The notes under the pieces were generated by a model. It did not search any database. It worked only from the letters and a program-made list of their open reading frames with translations, and was not told the DNA's origin. From assembly GCA_905250115.1 (NCBI GenBank), contig CAJNOI010000030.1, positions 583,054 through 647,053 of the forward strand: a DNA stretch of 64,000 bases. The letters run 5' to 3'. This document shows, piece after piece, positions 54,167-64,000 of the stretch. The position numbers and the translations under genes are program-made. This DNA is from Adineta steineri. Taxonomy: Eukaryota; Rotifera; Eurotatoria; Adinetida; Adinetidae. Position 1 is the first letter of the stretch; each line of letters opens with the position of its first letter.

Positions 54167-55881
54167 ATGACATCCACCACAACTCCATCACAGCCAGTTC
54201 CTTCTATGGAACCTGGTAAGAAATCGCACTAAAGAAAAAAACTAAATTGCTATAAGTTATTTGCTTATATTTAGACGGAACCATCGAGAATGATTGGACA
54301 GAAGTGGTCGAACAATTTGATCAGATGAACTTACGTAAACCACTTATACTTGGTATTAATGGTTATGGTTTCGACCGGCCTTCAGCTGTTCAACAACGTG
54401 CCATTAAACCGTGTATTTTAGGTTCGCTCTGTTTTCTTGTATTGAATAGGGTCTTTTGTCTATTCTTTTTCATTTTTTAGGTCATGATATGATTGTTCAA
54501 GCAGCACCGGGTACAGGCAAAACAGCTACATATGCTATTTCTATTTTGCAACGACTTGACATAGAATTTAAAGATTGTCAAGCACTTATTTTGACATTTT
54601 CTCGGGAATTGGCCCAACAAGTATATTTTTTTGTATTAAATGTTTTTTTGCTTATTAATTTATGTTTCGTTATATCTATTGATTAGATTCAGAAGGTAGT
54701 ACTGGCCCTTGGCGATTATATGGGTGTTACATGTCACGCTTGTATTGGTGGTACAAGTGTTCGTGATGACATAAAACGACTGGAAGCAGGTGTTCAAATT
54801 GTTGTTGGTACTCCTGGTCGTGTTTATGATATGCTTAATCGATCGGCTCTTCGTACGCTTTTTTCTGTCAATTTTCTATTGATTAATATCTTTATTACTA
54901 TATAGGAAGTAACAGTATCAAAATGTTTGTATTGGATGACGCCGATGAACTGTTATCACGTGATTCTAAAGAACAAACCTATGATGTATTCACAACAATG
55001 CCACAAAATATTCAGGTCATCCTTTTATCAGCTGCTATGCCTAGTGATGTACTTGAAGTAACAACTAAATTTATGAATAATCCGATTAAAATTCTTTTAA
55101 AACAAGAAGGGTCCATTCTCGAAGGTGTTCGTCAATTCTATGTTACCGTCGAACGTGAGGTAAAATATAAATTCTTGTTATTTTTTTTTGAAATTTACAA
55201 ATCATATAGGAATGGAAATTGGACTCGCTTTGTGATTTATATGAAACTTTAACAATAACGCAAGCTATTATTTTTTGTAATACACGTCGAAAAGTCGATT
55301 GGTTAACAGAAAAAATGCGTGGACGTGATTTTACTGTATCTGCCATGGTAAGTAAAAAGGATATTTTGTCTATAAATTTATAAATCTGGCCAATATTACC
55401 AAGCATTTCATTCAGTCTTTATTCAAATAGTAAAATCAGCTATTCTTTAATTTTGAGTGAACAAATATTAATTAATAAAAAACAATCATTTGATTTTTAA
55501 TTTAGCATGGTGATATGGATCAAAAAGAGCGTGATGCAGTCATGAAAGAATTTCGTACCGGTTCTAGTCGAGTATTACTTACAACTGATTTACTTGCACG
55601 TGGTATTGATGTTCAACAAGTTAGTCTTGTTATTAATTATGATTTACCAAATAATCGAGAGAATTATATTCATCGGTAAAATTAAAACGAAACAAAATTG
55701 ATTTTTATAAACTTTGTTTATGATTTTTTTGTATAGAATTAGTCGTGGAAGTCGATTCGGCCGAAAGGGTGTAGCAATCAGTTTCGTTACAGATGATGAT
55801 CGACGAACATTACGTGATATTGAACAATTCTACGGTACACATATACCAGAAATGCAAATGAACGTTGCCGATCTAATTTAA
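54167..55881 (+). CDS. divergent eIF4A paralogue (DDAD-box helicase)
   Basis: Eight exons encode about 405 residues aligning end to end with eIF4[29 protein letters not shown] (Q motif), [85 protein letters not shown] and the end NVADLI. eIF4A unwinds 5' leaders during translation initiation. Several motifs are altered. Motif Ia is FSRELAQQ (usually PTRELAQQ), motif II is DDAD (DEAD), motif III is SAA (SAT) and motif VI is [13 protein letters not shown] (HRIGRGGRFGRKG). Introns and frame are otherwise intact, and the C-terminal half is almost unchanged. It is therefore a duplicated copy, either drifting or specialised, rather than the main eIF4A. The start at 54167 directly follows an acceptor. 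Confidence 0.88.
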
Positions 55882-55970
55882 AGAGAGACATCTATTTTTG
55901 TCTTTCCATTGACATCACCAGCATCAAGAAAATTCTTTTACCAACTTCTGTAAATTCTGATAATGAGTGT

Positions 55971-56005
55971 GGGTGTGGCTTGAGTGCAGATGCACATCCA
56001 CACCC
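55971..56005. repeat. GGGTGTGG hairpin in the eIF4A-like 3' flank
   Basis: GGGTGTGG at 55971-55978 and its exact complement CCACACCC at 55998-56005 are separated by about 19 bases, roughly 90 bases after the stop codon. Confidence 0.7.
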
Positions 56006-56624
56006 AAAAAATGACCGAAAGTGTAAAGAACAACAGTTGTAGATTGGGTCTTATAAAATTCATCGATGAACACATTTTATGCGACTGTTTTCTATGTATA
56101 TGTTAACGGTATATATTGGTGTAATAGTGCAGAAAAATCATTCAGGCTATTCTGTACAAAGAAAGACTTGTTGAATTAACTAACTCAATCTAATCTCAAA
56201 ATAATATCTATTATAAACTTTGGAAAAAATCTGAAAAAATCTCATTTTATTTGTTAAACTATTAGTTGCCATTCTTTTACAAATTTTGATATAAATTATG
56301 GAACGAACGTATTTGAAATGTAATTTATTATTGATGAGTCAAAGACTTACTCCAACGTGAGGTTGATTTTTAGTTTTTAATACATCAACTTAGATATATC
56401 ACTTTGATCATTTATTGTTGTTTGCATATTTGTATCTGTTATAAATAATTAATCAAATAGAATTATCTAAATATTGATTAGATTCTTGATACATATTAGT
56501 GTACCATAAATACTTGATGTACTATCTCATTGAATCATTGGATAAGTAAAATGATTAATTATTGATCGACGTGTTTTGTAACAGAATTTAAACCAAATGA
56601 TTTATCTTGATGTATATCAGAAGA

Positions 56625-57230
56625 TTATATTGGTGATACTTGATAGGAATTCATTCCTCGCATAGGATTTAATAAATGTTGTTGTTGTTGATAAAATCCA
56701 CCGCCGCCGCCACTACCACTACTAACACGCCATCCATCATCAGATTAATTATTATAATTACCACCACTACCTTCTTCTCCTCTTCCATGATAATCACCAC
56801 GTTGACCATTAACAGCTGAATCTAAAAAAGAAAACATAAGATGTGAAGCATGTGAAAAATAAAGACCCAGGTCCACTAATCCTATACTCGGTTCCGATCG
56901 GAAATTGTTGGATTTCACAGGATCCTGCAAGGTTCCTATAGAATTTTATCGGATTCCGTCGGATTGTAGTTCCTATCGGATCCTATTAACGTGGATCGAC
57001 AAAATCCGTTAGTTGGATACTGATCGGATCCTAGTAACTTGAATCGACAAGATCCGGTAATGGGGAACGATCGGATCCTAATAAATCGAATCGAAAAAAT
57101 CTGGCGGTAAAATAGTTAAAAAGAAGCTATGGAAAATATGACGAGATAGAAAGAAAACAAAAGTAAATGTAATACCTATTTCAATTCTTGTTTGTCTACA
57201 TGTTTTTAATGGAAGTAAACGTGATGTCCT
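56625..57230 (-). pseudogene. relic 3' exons of a glycine-rich (RNA-binding-like) protein
   Basis: On the minus strand an exon (56625-56821, after a CTTTTTTAG acceptor) reads SAVNGQRGDYHGRGEEGSGG then NYNN. It hits a TAA (56745-56747) and continues in the same frame with SDDGWRVSSGSGGGGGFYQQQQ to a second TAA at 56625-56627. An upstream piece (57176 to about 57230) reads RLLPLKTCRQTRIEI in matching phase but is preceded by in-frame stops. The intron between the pieces contains a GC-rich repeat. The low-complexity Gly/Gln composition suggests the tail of an RNA-binding protein, but I cannot name the parent. It is best viewed as a decayed gene fragment. Confidence 0.5.
56870..57115. repeat. GC-rich repeat element with three 47-bp tandem units
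   Basis: The block begins CCCAGGTCCACTAATCC and is rich in GATCCGG-like words. From 56975 three degenerate units of 48, 47 and 46 bases follow, each starting ATCGGATCCTA and containing ATCGACAAAATCCG-like cores. Its opening resembles that of the element at 59449. Confidence 0.75.
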
Positions 57231-58344
57231 TTATCAATCCAGTAGATGATATAAGAATTGCTCCGGCCATTAGTTCCAGTTAGCTTACATATACACAAAA
57301 ATACACCTGAAAATATATCTTATTTGATTAATAACGATGATTCTAGCAAAGATATTGCAGAATATATCCGACAAACAATATACCAAACTTATTATATCGA
57401 ATGAAGTTGAATGTTGTTCTGTTACCTATTAGTAATTTTATACACCTGCAGCTATATATAATAGTTTATATTTATATTTATAGTTAGAAAAGGGCATTTC
57501 TGTTACTTTTAATTCTCCTTCTAATTACAGAACAATATTCACTATCATAAAAGTCGAAAGTTGAGTGCCTCATTGACCAATAAACTCGATTTAAGTGACG
57601 TAGTAATCCTTTACAAATATACAACATGAATGACTTGTGAATTGTTTATTAACAGGCTTTTGTCACTAGTATTATTCATATCAGTTTTACACCTACGTCC
57701 ACATATTGTGAATCTATACAGTAAAACTACTAAAAATTTAACACATTATATATCCGCCTTTCATATATTTAATCATGCTTGCAATCTCGTATACTTCTAC
57801 ACAATAGTATTTACTCTTCTACGAAAATACTTTTAAACTAGGTCTTAAGTTGACAAAAAAATATAGTGATATAGATAAATGCTTTATTTACGAAACCATG
57901 TTTAAAATAATTGAACTTCTGCACTATTATTATATGTGTCACATTGTTTCTCGATAAGCATTGTACTAGCTGATAGATTTTGTATTTAAATTAGGAGAAA
58001 ATCTTAAATCTTAAATCTTTATTGCTTAATATAATAAGTGAAATGAAAGTGAAAACATAAAATAAACCATAAATCATGTAACACAACTAACGAACTAATA
58101 AATAATCAAAATACGTTCGATAATGAGAAAAAAAACAAACGCAACCAAAACTTTTTATAAGAAAAGAAAAGAGAAATAGACATTTACGTATGATATTCCT
58201 CTTTCCCAGTTGTTTGTAGTTTGTGATCAGAAAACCAATAAAAACAACACAAAACACCAAGAAAAACAACAAAAAGAATTAAATATGGATATTTTGTCCA
58301 TTAAAGAAGTGAGAGCTTCTTTGGCGAAGTTAATGATGATCTTG
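57231..58344. other. AT-rich non-coding stretch
   Basis: 1.1 kb between the relic exons and the BEN-domain gene, including the latter's 3' flank. A plus-strand open frame at 57630-57836 is hydrophobic but has no supporting context. Confidence 0.45.
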
Positions 58345-59336
58345 TTATTGATGTTCTGAAGGTGCATGAAGTCGTTGCTTTTTTCTCTTATGTGTTATTA
58401 ACGCAAAATAATTACTAATAGCCTGTCGAATGTATTTTTTGGAAGTTCGATCACTTGGCCTTGTGAACTTTACGAACTCTATTAAACAAAGTGTTATTTT
58501 ATTTACAATTAACATTTATATAAAAAAAAACTTTTTTTTCCAAAAATGATCCTTTGTCTGAAAAATACTACTTTTAAAAGAATTTTAAAAAACTAACAGC
58601 AGATTCGCACTCCCCGCATCGAAATACCTCAGAAAATATCTATTTCAGAAAATCGATCTTCGATGTTTTTGTGACCCTACGGACACACAAGCAGTCAAGC
58701 AAGCAAATAATTTATCTCTGCTGGACTCTTCTCGACGAGAAAGAGAAGAAAAATAAAATAAATTACGCTTACCCATTATCAATTGGATTGTTTTCTCCCC
58801 AAGATTTCTTAAACGAAAATATGACGGTGGGTTCGGATACATCAATTTTAACAATGCCCTGACAGTTGCCGTCGCTGTATTTTTTTTCACGTGTAAAACA
58901 TCAGCTGGATCTACTCCAAGTTCTTGAACCAACTCAGCAAAACCATCAGCAGAATTATCATCTAATTGATTTTCAATTCGATGAGAACACTTCGGTTTCG
59001 CTAAATTAAAAAAAATTTCTTTCGAGAGAAATTTTTTTTACCAGTTTCTATTTCTGTTAATTCTTTCAGTTTTCCATCATATTTTTCATATAATTTATTG
59101 ATCTTTTCATTTATACTAAAAACGAAAATATTTTTTAATAAAAGATTTGAGAACTGGAGTAAAGTTACAAACTATTTTTCATTGGTAATATTTTCTGGTT
59201 CATTTTTCAATTTCGATTGATAAGGTGGTTTAGTTGATGAAAACTAAAAAACAAAATTTTTCGACTGAAAAGAAAAATTCTTTTTTAAAATTTTTACTTT
59301 AAAGTGACAGACTAATTTACCACCTTTGGTAAATAT
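58345..59336 (-). CDS. BEN-domain-like protein, 5' end unresolved
   Basis: Five exons on the minus strand join in phase. The first visible exon reads QIFTKGGKLVCHF. Two short exons give a charged, helix-prone segment (NEKINKLYEKYDGKLKELTEIE). The largest gives DGFAELVQELGVDPADVLHV, then TATATVRALLKLMYPNPPSYF. The last gives FVKFTRPSDRTSKKYIRQAI with SNYFALITHKRKKQRLH. The order of an aT..vRaLL..l(y/f)P segment followed by iRqAI..y...rr fits the BEN domain, a DNA-binding and protein-interaction module of chromatin regulators. An alternative start in frame is absent: TAA lies just upstream of the first exon, and an AG acceptor can be placed before TC CAA ATA TTT. The initiator exon must be further upstream, past a GC-rich repeat at 59449-59729, or has been lost. 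Confidence 0.6.
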
Positions 59337-59448
59337 TTGGACTTCAAGATCATTGTATTTTTTTTATATGTTTGATGAAATGAATTAATATTTTCGTTGC
59401 AGATTTTATCAAGCCCACATGGCTTTTGCAAAGGAAAGAAAACGTCAC

Positions 59449-59729
59449 AATCCAGGTCGACCAATCCGACACGGAAACGGCCGGTTCCGTGCTATTTCGG
59501 AGATTTGATGGAAACAGTATTCCCGTCGAACGGATCCGGTCACCGGATTTATCTGGTTTGGGCCGAAACCGACAGGAGCATGCTAAAAACGGCAGCCGGA
59601 TACAGTTACTTCGCTTCTCCATCGGATTCCTGACATTTTCCGGACGGGTTTCGCCCAGAAATGGCGAGTTTCCTCAGGAATTTGACAGGAAATTTATGGA
59701 ATCCTCCTTCAGAAATCATCGTCCTGGAT
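59449..59729. repeat. GC-rich mobile-like repeat with short terminal inverted repeats
   Basis: About 280 bases of clearly higher GC than the flanks, with ATCCAGG near the left edge and its complement CCTGGAT at the right edge. The left opening CCAGGTCGACCAATCC resembles CCAGGTCCACTAATCC at 56870. The open frames through it arise from the GC content and are not genes. Confidence 0.65.
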
Positions 59730-59977
59730 AAGAGCAAACATTTTTTCTTACTTCATCATTATTTATTAAAATATAATTGTTTTTAGGTAAATAATCGTGT
59801 GTTACTGCAATAAATATCTGTGAAATTTTTTTGCGAAATAATATTTTTTCAATATGTCTGGTAATTTTGGTCGTTTTGTCATATTGATATCTACAAAAGA
59901 TAGTGTAATATTTTTTTTTATCTAAAAAATAAAAATCTAATAAAATTTGAATGAAATTGTTAAAAAAGAATCAGTAT

Positions 59978-61741
59978 ATGAAAATGAACATACAAAACTC
60001 TTGCGTTCAACTAGCAGATATACCCCGATGAAATGCTTTTATTGATCTTTAATAAATTAACCAACATCGAAGTACTTTACTCTCTAATAGCCGTACATAT
60101 ACGACTTGATAAAATCGTAAACGATTCTATGTTTACTGAACATTTAACATTAATGAGACGTTTGTCAAATAATGATATCAATTCACTAGATGATTCAATA
60201 GCTAAACGATTTTATTCACAAATATTATCTAGAATTCATTATAAAATCAAGTGGCTTGATCTCGAACCATTATATATGGAACGTATTCTTCTTGCTGCTG
60301 ATTATCCTAATTTACATGGACTTTCTCTTTTCAATGTCGAACATAAGACGATTATACGTTTGTTTGATGATAAGAAGTTCAATTTCATTCATTTGATCTT
60401 CAACCTATGATAGCTAGATGCTGATGAATAATATAATATTTTCAGTATAATTTAGTGACTCATTAGAAATTATTTATTTAAAATCAATTTTGAAATTTAG
60501 TTATAAATAAAAGTGAAATAAATATTAAGATATAGAAGAAATCTTGAGCAATGGAAAGATAGCATGAAGATCGATATCGAAAATATAAAAACATTGATTA
60601 TTACAATCGCTAAACATGAAATAATAAAATCAAGATCAGATCTAATATGGACGATCTGTACTTATGTTTTAACTGTATGCACAAATTTACTATGCTTAAA
60701 ATTTCATCCATATTCCGATATTTATGCGTCCGATAATGAACGATTATCTTTTAAAACAATAAAACTTTCAAGCTTTTTTTCGTCAAATTTAATGGAATTG
60801 CATATCAATGTTGAATATTTTACGGATTGTCTTTATCTTCTTGATGGTCGTTTAAAACAACTGCATACTTTCTATGTTAATGTTTATTTGTTTACTCCTC
60901 AATCGCTAGAAATGGATAACAAGGTATACATTATTATTAAAATAAAGAGAAACTAGAAAATTTTATTTATTTTTTCTTTTAGAAAGAATTAATTCATATG
61001 AAATGTTTTTCATTGACTTGTGAAGTAGAAATAATGTTTTATGACGAATCGAATGTCTACTATAGAGGAGTTATTCTTGAATATCTCCATCGGTCGTTGT
61101 ATTCCTGATAAATCGTTTCTTGATAGAAATGATTTGAAAAGAGATGTTATCAATCATATGTCAAAATTAAATAAATTTACATTTAGTATTCATTCAAGTT
61201 TAATAATTGATGATTTAAATGAATTACCATCAAACGAAAATATTCAATGTTCATGTAAAGGTCTCGAAGATTATCAAATTGTTTCTTATATCCATTCTTT
61301 TCCAGCTGAGGGTGAAGGTCAATGTCATATTTATTCACAACCATATACAATGAATTCTTTATATGGACTTACAAATAGTTTTCCAGGTAGATTGTTTAAG
61401 TTTGTTCATAAAGTGTCGTTATATGATGAATATCCTTTTGAGCACGAATTCTTCATTCGAATCACTCAGCACAAAATCACAAACAATGTGAAAAATTAAA
61501 GAAAGATGAACACAATTTATCACTTATTAAATATTCTCATCTTATTCTACTGTCTCTTCATTCGACTCATGATGATTATATCGAGCAATTTTTAATCGAT
61601 ACTAAAACATGTCTAGCAAATTATATTACTCTTAATGTTTATTTTCCTTCTCTTCAAAGAGTAACGAACAACTTTATAAGAGATACAACACGAATTAACT
61701 GTGCAAAAGTTAACTATTTATACGATATTGAAAAGTTCTGA
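59978..61741 (+). pseudogene. F-box-like family member, multiply frameshifted
   Basis: The 5' part reads NSCVQLADIP, then after one extra C (CCCC at 60023-60026) DEMLLLIFNKLTNIEVLYSL, which looks like an F-box start. Downstream blocks are RFYSQILSRIHYKIKWLDLE and MERILLAADYPNLHGLSLFN. After a broken stretch at 60390-60560 come LEQWKDSMKIDIENIKTL, SSNLMELHINVEYFTDCLYLLDGRLKQLHTF, FSLTCEVE...FYDES, then in another frame RMSTIEELFLNISIGRCI. Another frame change near 61475 leads to DDYIEQFLIDTKTCL and INCAKVNYLYDIEKF before the stop. I recognise the pattern as a large family in bdelloid rotifers, possibly LRR-bearing F-box proteins acting as ubiquitin-ligase adaptors. At least four frame breaks make this copy a likely pseudogene. 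Confidence 0.72.
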
Positions 61742-62662
61742 GTTTTTTTTCAGATTAATTGAATAAAACGAGTAAAGCTAAAGATTAATTTATTTTAGTT
61801 TTGTATAACCAATCCAAATAGAAAAAATATTTCTAAAAATAGAGAAAAGGAAGATAGACGCCACTGAGACTGGTTTCCAATATTGAAAACACGAAAATCT
61901 GGTGATGACAGAATTCTCTTTTGTTAATTTATATTAATAGATTAAAAATCTTGAGAGTTTACGTCAAATGAATATTTCGTTATTTACTATGTTGATCGCT
62001 CACACCCACTATCACCCACACCCGAACAAAAATATTTCACTTATTCATTTAAAAATATCTAATATGATATATTTTTTGTAATATGTTTAAGAAATTCGTT
62101 ATTTTAAAGATTTATGAGTCATAACCAATCTATAATAGCATTTCTTTGATTATGTATAATATTGATTTGTAAATACAATTATATTATTAATGAATATTGT
62201 ATCTAGTCTTATAAAACATATCATTGGTATTATGTAACTATTTGGAAATGAATGATAGTCTTAAAATAAAATTGTGATTGATGGTTTTAACTGCTCATAC
62301 CTCTTTAATTTATTTAATTCATGGTTGTATAGAGATTAAAAGCAATCGACAATTTATTGTTTCTTTTTTTCTTGTCTATACCAATCGTTGAATTCACTGT
62401 CCTTGAGTCTTTAATAATACCATATTACTCTTACGTGACAGGTAAGAAGAAAATAACAACTACATTTACATCTATCAAAAAAAAAATTTTTGTCTTTAAT
62501 ATACTATTGTCAACATTGTTTTGACAACATGACAGAAAACAGAAAAGATGGTGAAAGGACGCAAAATCAGTGAAGCAAAGCGTATTGATTTACTCTTCTT
62601 AATAATACAAATTGATCCATAATAAGCTTCACGTTTCATAATAGTGTATATTTGAAAAGGAT
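61742..62662. other. intergenic region with telomere-like C-rich motif
   Basis: 0.9 kb of AT-rich DNA. At 62001-62023 it holds CACACCCACT then ATCACCCACACCC, a single-arm copy of the C-rich motif found in hairpins elsewhere in the window. Confidence 0.5.
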
Positions 62663-64000
62663 ATGAGTGAAAAAGAGCCACTATTAACGATACATAACGA
62701 ATTATCTATTGACAATGATAGCGACAATGAAAGCAAGAGGTATGATTAGAAGAATATATAATATTGATAACAATGTAATGAATTCATCATTATTTATAGC
62801 CTATTTGATTGGCGTCAATATTTGAATCGACAAAAGACTGATGCTAATAATAAAAAATTAAATGATGAGATCAAACATACTACTAAGGATATATCAGTCA
62901 GTGTTTTTCAATTAGTAAGTGTACTCAAACAGGAAATATCATAAGAGAAAGTAATAAAAATACTAAATTAAAAGCATGTTGTTTTTCTTTTTAATATATA
63001 TATATATATATATGAATTAATTCATTTCATTTTATGATAGTTTCGATTTGCTGATTGTATTGATATTCTTCTTTTAATTCTTGGTCTGTGTTTCATGTTG
63101 GGACATGCAGTTGGTGTTATCGCGAATGTAATTCTTTTTGGTCGAATCACGGGATTATTTGCCACTACATCATTTGCTGTTGATTGTGATAATCAATATA
63201 AAAATTTAGAATCTGGAATTATCAATAATACTTTATGTCCTCTTGGTATTAATCTTGATCCATTAAATTATGATCGATTACATAAGTAATTGAATGAAAA
63301 ATATTCTTATTTTGAATCTTTTGAAGTTTTTCATTCGTAGACTATGCCATTATGATAATAAAACTATTTCATCAACATTAGCTCCATTAACGCCTTTGTT
63401 TCATGAAAATGTTATGCATCTAGTTTATTTGTTCTTCGGTAAGTCTATTAAACAGGCTAATTCAATTTAAAAAAAACAAGCGATTTGTTGCTTTTGTATG
63501 TCATTGTAGGTTTCAGCATTTTTACATTTCTAAGTTCTTCTCTTGAATATATCTGTTGGACAGTTGCTACGGAACGACAGGCATCTCGTATGAGTGTTTT
63601 ACTCTTTCAATCACTTATTCAACGTGTAAGTAAAAATATTTTTTTACACTTATAAAAAAAACTTTATACTTCATGATCATACGTCAAAATTGAACAGTAT
63701 CGAATTTCTACTAAATGACTTTAGTTCAGTGCAGATCTGCATTGTAAATGTTTTTATTTCTTCAAAAACGGTTATGCGTTGAAGAGTAACTAAAATAAAT
63801 GATTAGACTAGTTAAAATACAGTTTATTCTATTTATTTCTCTTTCATTTTTTAGAACATGACTTACTTGGATACAAACCAAACTACTCAATACAATACGA
63901 AGCTTTTTACGTAAGTAAATATAATAACTTTATAACAAACATTTATATATAATCGATTTTCTTTACAGTAATATTGAAAAGATCAAAAAAGGGATAGGTT
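62663..64000 (+). CDS. ABCB-type (P-glycoprotein-like) transporter, 5' part
   Basis: Seven exons are visible and the gene runs off the window. The cytoplasmic N-terminus (MSEKEPLLTI, with an acidic run) leads to SVFQLFRFADCIDILLLILG, the usual entry to TM1 of full ABCB transporters. TM1 (LGLCFMLGHAVGVIANVILFG) and an extracellular loop with CDNQYKN and an NNTLCP glycosylation site follow. TM2 comes next (VYLFFGFSIFTFLSSSLEYI), then CWTVATERQASRMSVLLFQSLIQRNMTYLDTNQT and TKLFT...IEKIKKGIG, matching the coupling-helix segment of P-glycoprotein. Family members export lipophilic compounds using ATP. The nucleotide-binding domains lie beyond 64000. The start at 62663 is a plausible first ATG. Confidence 0.8.

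Noticed and set aside
59397..59731. Overlapping open frames on both strands in the GC-rich block
   Set aside because: Long frames here follow from local GC content in a repeat element; none resembles a protein family.

Overview
The window looks like nuclear DNA of a small metazoan, most likely a bdelloid rotifer. The visible reasons are an AT-rich background, many introns of about 50-70 bases with GT...AG ends, animal-type genes (HID1, RAP1GAP, GAS2-like, an adhesion-type 7TM receptor, a myosin-headed chitin synthase), and a decayed copy of an F-box-like family that I associate with bdelloids. GGGTGTGG-type motifs that resemble the bdelloid telomere repeat also occur. The organism call is an inference. 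Gene models below were assembled by hand from exon reading frames, splice sites and conserved motifs. One 100-base run of N (23865-23964) joins two contigs, so linkage across it is not proven.

Layout: 44-702 (-) is a GPI-anchored Ly6/three-finger protein, divergent from HID1 (+, 1763-5761). A RAP1GAP-like GTPase-activating protein (+, 8343-14206) follows. After 4.4 kb of AT-rich non-coding DNA comes a GAS2-like cytoskeletal linker (+, 18670-21929) with an unusual internal 16-residue repeat. It converges on the 3' part of an adhesion-type 7TM receptor (-, 22938 to the gap). Beyond the gap are an RGG/vWA protein resembling Ro60 in layout (-), TATA-binding protein (-), and a Rab8-like GTPase (+).

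The centre (33059-47198) is one long gene for a chitin synthase with an N-terminal myosin motor. A 2.6 kb intron inside the motor domain contains a separate start exon (38345-38940). Its donor has the same phase as the motor exon it would replace, so the locus appears able to make a second chitin synthase without the ATPase part of the motor. Two homopolymer runs each carry one base too many for the reading frame.

The right end (48.8-64 kb) is more dynamic. It holds a small membrane protein, a U-box/protein-kinase gene with a premature stop, a divergent eIF4A paralogue (DDAD instead of DEAD), a relic glycine-rich exon, GC-rich repeat copies, a BEN-domain gene with an unresolved 5' end beside one such repeat, a multiply frameshifted F-box-like pseudogene, and the 5' part of an ABCB-type transporter that runs off the window. 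Most genes are unrelated housekeeping or signalling genes. The clearest functional unit is the motor-chitin synthase locus with its two predicted starts.
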